Positions 43,201 to 55,200 of a stretch of DNA of 64,000 nt are shown here, piece by piece. Under the pieces are notes generated by a model. It searched no databases. It was not told the origin of the DNA and saw only the letters and a program-made list of their open reading frames with translations. Source of the stretch: Anarhynchus alexandrinus (lineage: Eukaryota; Chordata; Aves; Charadriiformes; Charadriidae); assembly GCA_008711295.1 (NCBI GenBank), contig VUYV01000100.1, positions 1-64,000 of the forward strand. Reading direction: 5' to 3'. The position numbers were made by a program, and so were the translations under genes. Numbering within the stretch: the stretch's first letter is position 1; the number at the start of each line of letters is the position of its first letter.

Positions 43201-46200
43201 CACACTAAGTTAAAAGATACATAAAAATGTAGAGGAAAATAATTTTTATCCACCTACACGCAGCACATACACACTACAGGTTCCAAATAATATCGCAAGT
43301 TTAGATGTTAAAGATGCAAAATTTTATATGTCAAGCTTTCTTTATGGTCAGTATACAACTAGATATCATCTTGGTTAATAATCAGTCTATGATTATAATA
43401 ATAGTGCAATACAAGTTTGCACATCATACAAAAGACAGACAGAAAGACAGGACAAGCAAGAGAAAGACCGAAACAAATGTATCATCACATTCATTTAGAC
43501 CCTTCAAATATATAATTTAATAATTGAGATTTAGGAAGATGATTTCCTTAAGACGGTAGAATACTGACAAATAGTGGTCAGTTATGGACACTGCAGTTTC
43601 CTTAAAAATAACTATTAACATTTAAACCTCACAAGATTTCTTAATTAAAGCAACTACTGATCAAATCCAAAAGTCAAATTTGATTTTGTTTGGTTTGAAG
43701 TGTATAACAGGCAAACTAATGAAAAAAATGTCTCATTTAATAGCCACAAATGCTTTAAATAGCATTTCTTTGTAAATCAGTCAAGCTGTATTAAATGACA
43801 GCATTTCAGAACTCAGTCCAAACCCTAGACTCCCTTCCAGTAATGTTACTTGGGAAGCATCTTGGAGAAATAAAAGAGGACAGAAAAAGACTTTACCAGA
43901 ACATTACATCCATGTAATGATCACCACAAGACTGAGGCCACTGACAGAGCTAAGAGTCCATCTCACTCATAATTCAAATTACAAAGGACAAGAAACAGAA
44001 TAACAAAGTAAAAAGCTCTTAAAAATTACGTAGAAACATGCTTCATCCAAAGAACAATTGCAGCAAAATATTTAGTTATGTACTTTATTCTCACTAGGGT
44101 ATGTAAAAGGGTATTTTTAATAACTCTGGGACTGAGGAATGAAGAAATCAACAAGAAGCCAACTACTACTCAGCTTGAAAATACATTGTTGAAATAGTAA
44201 TCTTTTTTAACTATTCATATTCATAAATTGTAAATATTTTAGAGTCATAAATTACATTATTCATTCTATTTGGTTTGCCTTATTGAATCTATTCATCTGT
44301 AACACCACATAAAAAGAAAAAAATTGAAAAAAAAATCAAAAAACAGAAGCTCAAAAACTCAAATCTGCTACATTAAATTCTCACACTGTTTTGGTGTTGG
44401 CATTTTTTCCTATTTGTTTTTAATTTGGGATTAGATCAGTCTAAATTTTTTGTCTCCTTAGATATTCTCATATTACTATTTCTTCTGTAATTTATATTCC
44501 ATAGCAAAGTAATTTTCTTCACAAAGCTTTCCTACACAGCAACCTCTCAGGATGATAGTACACAGAGGCAGTGTGCACAGGATCCAGACTATTTTGCTCT
44601 CAAAAACAAGTGGTTTCCAAAAGGCAGGGCACAGCATGGTCCAATTTGCCAAAGTGAGAGCTAAAGAACTCAGCCAGCTGTTCAAGAGATGTTGAACCAT
44701 TCCCGATAAATACAAACACCATGCAGAAGACAGACCGTTTTCTACCTAGAGAAGGACAAATTAACATGAATGTTCAATGGGGATGGAAGATTGGACAGCT
44801 TGATGGAAGCTTGTAATAAAGGTCTGAGATCTAAGGGCCTTAGCAATATTGGAGTCTAAAGACATGTGGCACGTAGGAAGTTGCAACTCTGTCACAAAGA
44901 TGTTCTCCAAGCTGTTAAGACAGCTACGAGAGAAGAAGTAGCAGGAAGAGGACATACTGTTTGTTGCTACTGGGAATGTAATGGAAGTCTGTGTTTCAAG
45001 GGCCATACCATCTCCATATTCCTCTGTAACCTCTGTAAAGATTGCCTAATACCTACTGAAAGAATCTCCCTTCTACGCTTGTCATCTGACACCACCAGGT
45101 TCTATTTTCCATGTTAAAGGTTATAAGCTCCTGAAAAATCCATAATTCATTGCAACGGGGGTAAATAGATTTTATCGGGATTTCCAAATACAGTGACAGG
45201 AGTCCAGTCCAAGAAATCCAGAGTCATGACTGAGATCAGCCACCCAGAAGGACAACTTGGAGATATGAGCCCCTGCTTCAGAGAGTGAAAATAATCACCA
45301 AGAATATGATAGCAGCAGCTATGAACCTACGGTGTGTGGAATAAGCCTGTTCCAGTCAGGATTGGCTCTAAATCTTGGCTTGGGAAAATTCTTAATAGTA
45401 GAAGTTTACCAAGCAGACTACTGGGGGTTGAGCTTTCCTGTAAACTGAGAATGAGAAGTATATCTCAAAGTTTTGAAGAATGGTGTCAAAAAATATTTTA
45501 AATAGAAAGGGGATCTTCAGGAAAAATAATTTACAAGAAAATGCAAAGAATAAAATAGAATTTGCAGGAAAAAGGATTAAAATGTCTTCATCTACAGCTG
45601 GACAAATTAGAAAAATGGAAGGTCGGGTACGTACGTAGTATTTCGTATTCATTTTGCATGAAATTCAAAAGATGAGCTACTAGGAAAAAAGGTATCCAGC
45701 TTGAAGGCTCATGATCACATAGCAAATCATATGAAAGTCTTTGAAATACATTTGAATTCATTTACTTGAATTCAAGTTTTCCTTCTAAGGAAACCATGGC
45801 AGTGCCAATGTATCTTTACAGTCACAAACCATTATCCCTTTAAAAGAATAAAAAAAGATTGTTCCAATCTGCAGATACCACTATCAAATGACACCAACTC
45901 ATTTCATTAAGCATCCCTCTACCAGACTGAAGGCACAACCAAGGAATCTAGAAATGGACATAGTCATATTAAAGAGCAATGAAAACTGTAATACAGCATT
46001 CTAGTTCTTTTCACCCACATCAATAGGGGGGAAAAATGAAACAGTAACTTGTTCTGAAATACCAGCAGAAGCACTACAAGGATTTTAATAAACATTACTT
46101 TTTATCCATATCAAAAGAGCATCTTCTCTTCTTAAATATGACCTCTTTGAAGAGTGTCTAGCCTTACACAAAATACAAAGCATAGATTCCTCAACATTAC

Positions 46201-49200
46201 TGCACAATATAAAAAAAACTGCCTTCCAAAAAGCATGTATAGTGTCACTAATATTAAAAGTGAAAAAACAAGGAATTGCACATTTCTTCTCAACTATAGT
46301 ATAGTATTCTATTGCATAGTTAGAGATAAAATTGCAAATCATATCTTAACAGGAGTGAAATAAAAAGTTACACTATGTTAAGATTTTCCAAATAGCAGTA
46401 AAATCAGAAAGAGAGATTTTTTCATACATTTCCTAAAACAAGCAGAAAAAAAGCTACTACCTCTTTCCAATTTTAATTCATAATATAACATTTGTATTTC
46501 TCTCCTAAACAATATTTTATACTTCATCAGATACTGTTGAATGAAACTGTTTGAAAAGCAATAAAAACCGTCTGGCCACTTCAGTGCATTTGATTGCTTG
46601 TTGAAATAAATTAAAAATAAACTGCTCACTGCAAGGAAAGTTTACATTTTGGAAAACAAAATGTTTTAATTGAGACAACCCAGCTTATGACCTGCTTTTG
46701 TTTGTTTGGGGGTTGAGGGAGGGTACAAGGGGTGTGTTCTTTTAAAGAATATTTGTGCAAGTTACCAAAAAGGTCTAAACATGGACAAAGCAGTATGATG
46801 AAGAATAGAGACTGTCCATGTTACCATCTGGTTACCAAAACAAGCTGAGCTGGACTGATACAGTTAAAAGAATGTGCCAAAGATATGAGCACTTTTGCCA
46901 GTTTGACAGGTACAGGCTCACAAATGCAGCAAGTTCCTAACTCAATCCTGAATACACCGGAAATTTTCATTTGCATACCTCTTGCAACTGAAGAGACATA
47001 TGTCCCAGTTGGTCCTGGCGCCTTTCTACAAGCTGTCTTTCAGCACGCATTTCTTGTTCTATCTCCTGAAGTCTTCTCTCCACCCGTTCTGATACCTTCA
47101 AAAGGAAAAAAAAACACCCTGCAGGAAATTAGTGACTCTTTTACCACATATTAAGATAACACTGGGAAAAAAAGTATGGGACAGAAAGAAGAGAGAACAC
47201 AACTTTTATTTAATTAAATAAGATTTAGAATAGTATAGAAAAAACCCTAGAGTTATAGGAGTGAGTACTCCAGAAGTACTCAAGCAAGGAACTGACTTGC
47301 TATCTTACTAGCAATACCCTTCTTTTGGTATATGCATATTTTTCTCTACAGTGGTGGTTCTACTCAAGTGCAAAATATCTCAATATCAAGCTTCGTGCAG
47401 CCTAACCTGAAGCTGCAATACAAAAATCTTAGCTTTTCTGCCACAGGCCTGATTAACCTCTGAAGAGTCACTTCTTTCACATCTCCAGTCTGTAAAACAG
47501 ACCATTGTTTGCCTCTTTCATACTCTGAAATCTGTGAGTGAAAAGTAGTAAACAAGAGCTCAGTACATTGGAATGACTATAATAGCACAAAATAATTACA
47601 TCACTTTAAGACTTTTTCACCATATTTTGTGAATCCGTGTACAAACTAATACAAATAACACTAGTTTTTTGTTAAAGCAGTTTGGATTACGAACACAATA
47701 ATTCAACCTTAAACTACAATACCAGAACTACTATTTTTTTTTGCATTTCAAGCTGCTAGCAGACAGCACCCTCTCGTGGGCAGCAAATTAAATTTATATT
47801 GTTAAAATTGAAGATCAGCAAGCAAAATATTTATGTATCATTTCCTCCCTACCTTAAAACTAATTATTTTAAATAATCACTAGAAAGCAATATATTTATT
47901 ACTGAATGGTATTTAGATAAAAAGAGAAAGACTTAAAACTACAAGTTTCTGATGTATGTGGAGAGGAACAAGTTCTCGTCTGTACTTTCACCACTAAGCA
48001 TGCTTCCACTAGCACTAGGCATACGCATAAGCATAACATGAGCAGCAACACAGTTGTGTAACAACAGAAACATACTTAAGGTTACATTTATATTCTGGGC
48101 TTCATGAGTACATCAGGTTTAAAGAATGAAACGGTCTTTTTCTTTACAAAAAGAACACCTCAGTTTGAAAACATTTCTTGTTTGCGCAGCTAGATGAATA
48201 CTCAGCTTACAATTTGGAATTCTATATTTTCTCTTAAAACTATCAGGAGACACTCAAAAACCATATTGCATCAAACCACACTCTTTCAAGTAAGTTATGA
48301 AAGCTCTGCAGTCATAATCCAGAATAATTACTTACTAAAAACTAGTGTATAAAAAATATGGACCACATCACAACATTTGTATTTGTTTTGACAACTGCTA
48401 CTTTTTAGCATTACTTCTAATAATTCACAAAATACTCCAGCTAACAGAAACAACGATACTATGTAGCAGGAACAGAATATAACACTTCATCATTAAACTT
48501 GTTATATCTTTGCTGAAAACCGGGAAATATCTGTAATCCTTTCCTCCAGAGATATCTAAAGTACACAAATGAAACAAAGTCATGTTTTTACATTTTAAAA
48601 AAAAAAATCTCGGCTACATGTTTCTGAAGACAGAAGCTTTCTCAGCTCTCTCATACATCTTTTTCAAGTGAAGTTAAGCAAGAGAATACTAAAGCTATTA
48701 AGAAAGAAAACGTATAACTTAGACTTGACAAAAGATGCAAAAGTAACATGACCCCCAAAGAAGACATTCAAAAGGAGAGGTCAGTAACTTCCTCAGTGAC
48801 ACAGGTCTAGTTCACAGATGACATGAGACAGCACGTGGCAAGCTTCAGATTCCTGCAAACTTCAGATTTCATTGCAAATTATCACTAATGCAGAATGAGT
48901 AAGAGAGTAACTTCTTATTAACTACAAGATATCAAGTGATTTGTCTTGCCTCTGACTTCTTTCAACTCCTTCCAGAATACAACTGTTACCTGACTTCTAA
49001 AAAGGTACTGAAAAAGAGGCATTCGTTATATTTGTCAGGTGCACAGAAATTTCAGAGTTACGGGCATAATCCTCATTAAAAAAACAAACACAAACAAAAA
49101 ACAAACACACACAAGAACCAAAACAAACCACTACACATTTTGATGCTACTTACAACTCATTGGAAAAAAGCTCTACCAAGAAACTACAGTTAGCATATAG

Positions 49201-52200
49201 AGTATATCTTTAGCTGGTATTCTCTGGGCACAGAGCACAGAAAGAAGAGGCTGGAAGGGACTTCAAAGGCTAGCAAACTTACTGCCTGGCTTAACACATA
49301 ACCTTTTGTATCTACATTTCTCTACAAGTCTATCTAACCTGCCTAGAAACATTCACAGAAAACTTTTACAGCCTACCTAGACAATTAATTCAATTGCCTC
49401 TAAAATTACCTGGTTTTTCTAAAGTAGCATTTTAGTTATCCTTGATGAATTTCACACCTATTAACCCTGTTCTATCCTCTAAGCCATATCCAAGATTGGA
49501 TACTGAATTTCAGTTCTGTTTTCCAACATATCTGACGTCCATCAGCAAATGTAACAAGCATCTCTATATTGCATCATCGAGATCATTAATAAAATCTTCA
49601 GAGAAAACCAGATCAAGAATACCAACATGTAAAATTAGAGTTAGTGAAGTGAATTTTAACAGTGAACTGTTTACTAGCTACACAAGTATCTGGACAGTTG
49701 TGTGTTTATTATAGACTATATTCAGTTTTACCATATTTTACTGAAAAGCTTATTAGAATAGTATGTGAAATTCTGTCTAAGAAAAAATATTGCATCAAGA
49801 TATAGAAAACTACTGTAAATTCCTTCTAAATGCCTTCTCTGATACATGTAATTTTTCTTGGCAAATATGTGTTCTCTGATACTTAAGTTTCTTGTTTGCT
49901 CTTGGATGTTTACAAATCAAGTTCTGGAAAAATATTCAGTCTGTTTTCTCCTTTTTAAAGATTTGCCCTTTTTTAATATTTCAAGAACATTTTTTCTAAC
50001 TCACCCCCACAGTTGTCCATGAACACTCCAAAACAGTTGGTAGCAGTTTTAAGATCACATCAGATGTCTATTTAAGTTTCTTAACTAGTCTGTACCAGGT
50101 TATTTCAAAATATTTTACATGCTTTCCTTCCCCCTCCAGTATTTTAAGCTGAGGTCTTACACCCTTATTGCTGGTAACTAACTTGCAGCTTAACCTGTTG
50201 GCAAATACCAATGTTAAAAAGGTGTCAAATAGGAATCAACTTTCTTGGCACACTGTGTCAGTAGTTTCCCCTCTTCTGCAAGGAACAGACCAATCGCTTT
50301 GGTCTCTCTGAGAAATGGTGATGTATTTACAAGTGAATCATCATTGCTCTTGATGACCCTCTGTTGGTGCATCCTATTATCTACCATCACGGCCTTTCCA
50401 CTCTAATATATTCACACTATTTTTTATGACTGTTCTTAATAATCTGATTTAGTTTCCGCTTTCTGCATTCTTTCTCCTTCTGTCTGAAGTAAATGCAGAG
50501 CTTCTAATTCAGCCAGATATATTGCTATACTTCCTACACTTTGTTGTCAACTCTTCCTTTTTTAAGAGGATTTGCATAGAACGTGTTTGAATATTTGACC
50601 AACTTTCATTTCCTCCAAAGACCTAAGGTTTTTTTCTGCATGTAATCAGTCATTTAATAAATAAAATTTTGCATCCTCATAAAGCTATTCCAGATATGAA
50701 CGAAATAACAAAAGACATAGTAAACAAAGAACAAACCTTAGTCTATGAGCAAGTAATAATTTTTTCCATCAAATTTTTGTTGATTTTTTTATTGTAAGAT
50801 GGAGCTTGGCATACAGAATGGTTGACTACTAGTTAAAGAAAGTTGTTTTAGGATAAAGGAATATATACCACATTAGTTAACATTTCTTCAGAAATTAATA
50901 CTTCTTCAGAAGTAGAAGTATTTTCTTATAGACAAAATGCTTACTATGAAACATTAAATAAGCACTAATCCTGAAAAAGAGGATTAAACAAAGGCAGCCT
51001 CATAAACACTACTTATAGCCTACTTCTTTATAAAGAATAATACTTAGGAGATTACGGTCTTTCATTTATGTTCCTCATCTCCTAGCCTACCCAAAACTCG
51101 GCTGAAATCGGCCAATAGATTAAAACTTTCAGTGGTACAGAGCTGTCAAATATATTTAGACTTTGTGAGAGGTTTCAAGAAAATAAGATCCTAGACAGTG
51201 GTGATCTCATAAACACCCCGTTTAGGGAAACAGGGAGAACTCGGCTTTTATTCCTTTGGTTTGTCTGTCAGCAGAGTACATGCATTTAGTCTGAAATTAA
51301 ATATTAGCCTATTTAGCATTCTGAAAAAACATTTGGTTGGAAGTACAAGAAAATGAAGCTAGCAGTGAAGTCAGAATGATGCAAAGAAAGTGTCTTGGGA
51401 CTTTGGAGTTGTATCGTGGTGAGGAAGCAGAGTATGGGAAGAATATGAAAGTTCTTATACAAGGATTTAGATAACCAGGATACAATATAAGTTTCTGTAG
51501 GGTGACAAGCCAAAAGCATTCAAGTGGTAAGGGAGGAGACTGGGGGGGGGCGGGGGGGGTGAGAAAAAAAAAAAAGGCAGAGAGCACGCAAGACCATAGC
51601 AGATTTGGCTTTATTATGTTGCACCTTGCAACAGTGCAAAAGAACAAAGCACCATCACTTGTGTCTTCCTCTGCATTCTCTGGAAAAGCTGTTATATCAC
51701 ATTCATGTCCTAGCAGTAAGACTTCCTGGAATGCCTTCTCCATTTTGGAAAATTTAGCATTGTCACACTACCACAAACTGGGTTGCTTATCACCACATTT
51801 TCCAAATTATTTGTCATTTATGCTATGGAATAGCAGAAGTCCCAACACAGGTCCCTCCAAATCTGAGGCCAATCTTTGGATGTATTTCTCTGTTGGAACC
51901 TGCCAACAGTCTCCCTGGTCGAAATGGATGCAAAAAAACTAATACATTCTTTCTCCCATTCTCTCCACAGATGTTATCTGCCCTGAACACTCTTTCTATT
52001 TTTATCTTCTTTTTCCTAGTGATACAAGTTTATCAGTGCATATAACTTTTTGTCAACTTTTTTTTTTTAAGCCTGCCTTACTGCATTTTTATATTTAACT
52101 GTGGAAGTTTATCTAACTTTTCTACTGCTATCATTTGGCTATAACTTTTGGAAGGACTCTTTTTTATCTTGTGTAGTTACATCAGCTATCTTTTGATCTG

Positions 52201-55200
52201 CTTCGTGTCTTTTAATGCATTTATTTGAAGTCACTACTGTAGCACAGTTAGATCACTTCCACATTGTCAGGAAATATTTTGCCCTCTTTATTCCTCAACA
52301 TTTTTCCAAGAAGCTTGTTTATTTTTGTGCAACTCTCTTTTAGAGACCAAAAATTATTCTAAGAGGTTTAACATTTTTGCCCCAGTAGGGATGCCAAACA
52401 TAAGTCTGTTTTGGTCGTTGTTACAAGGCAAATATTTCACAGACCAAACGCCATGCACAAGACTCTTGTGTATAACAAATAACTGTCGTTTTTTTCTTCT
52501 GGAACTTTTCTGCTTATTTGCTTGACAAAACAGTTAATGCACCACCTAAAAACGTGGATCCCCCAACATAACATTTACCTGGTCTACATTGGTGTAGACA
52601 TTATCTCCCATAAGAATTGTGTTCCCTGCTTTTGTAGCCTCTCTGACCTTCCTCAGTTTGCCACAGAGCCTGTGACACACAACAACAGGGATAAAAAAAA
52701 AGAAAAATTGGAAGCAGTTAAGTGTTAACCCATTAATTAGTACATGCAGAAGAAACTCTAAAACTCCCTTCTCTTCCTTTATCCCAAACGACCCTGGCTC
52801 AGGAAAACATTTCTACCATAAGAGTATGTATCTTGTCCTCTGAATCTTATTAAAAGCCTTAGTGTAGACAATTGATTCACTGAAGAACAGTACAAAGAAT
52901 ATGGAGGTTGCACATAACGATATCAAATGCTAGCACTAAATTATTGCATTCACAACATATTAGAATGTGATTTCAAGGATGCCTTTTTAGCAACACAGAC
53001 TACCTGAATGATAATCATGACACTAAGAGCTGTGTCTCTGCATAAGGCTTTCAGGTAGCAGCAAGACATATGAAAATGGATTAGGCTATCAAGAAGTTCC
53101 CCCATCACCAATCAAACACAAAGAACAGAATGTCCTGTTTAAAAGCAGAGTGACATTTAAGTCATGCAGCTAAATATAAACCTGTGGAAGATGCTGGATG
53201 CTTGATTTACAAAAAGCAGCATCCTATTTCTTGAATTTCTGTTTTTCAGCTTTCTACTGTTATTTCTAGTGCACAAGTCCTGCTGACTGAAATCTATTTC
53301 AATAGATTTTTGTTGCCTTTCTTGGTATCACCTATTTTACCATCAATGCAGACTTAAAATCACAAAAATAGCAAACTTGTTTCACAAATGTCACTTTAAA
53401 TATTGTTAAACTTTTCCCTCATGGCAAACAATAATGTGTGACATACATTTTACAAGTCACCCGTGCAGTGCCAAAAGTCCCTGTATCAGATCTTCTGAAG
53501 GACAGTTCCTTACCTGAGAATAATCCTGGCTGTCTGAGATATCATAACCACATTAACTCTATGTAAGACCCATTTCACTTGACATTGCTGTCTTTTTCCA
53601 TAGACACAGCCTACACTAAGCTAACAGCACCATCTCAATTAAGCATCTACTTAATTGGAACAGATCTGTGCTTTGGTGTAGTTGCTTTTTATGCCTAAAG
53701 ATCAGCTTCCTCTGCTATTTGGGATGTGCTTCTATAACAGGAGACTGCAACAAAACATCCAAGAGCACTATCTTATAAAACCATAATGTGAGTGAACATT
53801 CTTTGAATTTTTTATAGGTCTGTATGGACATTCATCTAGCAAACACAGAAACTCTTTTCAAGAAAAAGTAATCTCACAAAATGTCTAGGTAAGATAAGAG
53901 ACTTTGATATAGAGAGAGTTGTAGGACCTGCAGTGTTTATACCAAAACCGCACATAGATTCTCAAGTACAAGGCCATGGAGAGTGCCTGATTTGAAACAC
54001 GCATCCAACTATGCCTGTGTCGCCACCTCAGATGTCCTCTGCTTTTTATACTGGGGTGGAAAAGGCTCCCTCTTTAAAGATAAAAATCAATGATGTGCAT
54101 TGTGTTGTGTGGCTCTTAAAAAAAGTACTCAGATTCAGCATCAGAAAGGCTCTAAGAATCATAACATCTAATAAAAATAAATTCTGAACTAGTGACTCAG
54201 AACAACTGTAGTGACTAGACCTTTATCAGCACACATCTATATACAGGCAATTTTCAAACAGCACTGAATATCCTGAACAGTGGAGCTGTAAGAATTTAGA
54301 TATATGTCCCTACAGAAATGAAGTCTTAAGGACACTGAACTGAAAAGAATGTTTCTACCACAAACTCATCCTGTCAAATTATCAAAATTTCAAGTTGACA
54401 ATTTATCACCAAGAATCATACAGTAGAATAGAAATACAAGGATGGCAATGTTGGAGGAGATAAAACAAACACTTCAAAGCAAAGTGATAAGGGCACTAAA
54501 GACAAAAGTTCCTGCACAACTTTGCATAAGGAAGTTGTGAGGAAAAAAGATTTCCTCCTACCCAGCTCACTTTCACCAATGAGAAATCAATTCTGAATTA
54601 GATAATCTCATTAGAAGAATTCCTAAACACAGACGGGCACTAAAGGATCTCTAAAATCTATAATAACAGACCACAGCTTCTACATGCACTCTAATCTCAT
54701 GCTTTGCTGTGCTCACCATTAGTTATTTTGACTCTTAACATCCATACTAAATTCCCGTCTTTTGCATTTACCTCATCTTACCCATTCTGCCAGCCTCATC
54801 AGTGTAACAGTAGCTCATTAGGCTTTAAATAAGGGCAAAGGATCCACACCCAGTATCAGACAGCACATGTAAAGCAGCAGTACAGAATGTTGCTACCACT
54901 AGGCTTTTTCAGTGGTGTGGAATTGCCTGGATACAATGAGTGATTAAGCATGTCAGAATTCTTCAGCCTGAAGAGAAAGGAAATCCTCTGAAAAGCCTCT
55001 GAAGAAACTGAACAACCTCCTCCAATGAAAATTAGGGATGAAAAAGCAGTTAGATTAAAACAAACAAACATACAACAACAAAAAAACATACCAAAACACA
55101 CCGACCAAAACATACCAAAACACACCAACCCACCACAGAAGTGGCAGCTCCTCTCACAATATGTAATCTATCTGGAGAGCTCCTTGCTATAGGACAAGTA

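Noticed and set aside
47364..47555. Open frame on the minus strand near exon w5 that could be an extra exon
   Set aside because: Exons w4 and w5 already join in phase and match adjacent human residues; the frame has no similarity to CEP128.
51309..51942. Two long overlapping open frames (144 and 146 codons) on opposite strands
   Set aside because: Both cross the G-run and A-run tract, have no recognisable motifs and no splice or start context.
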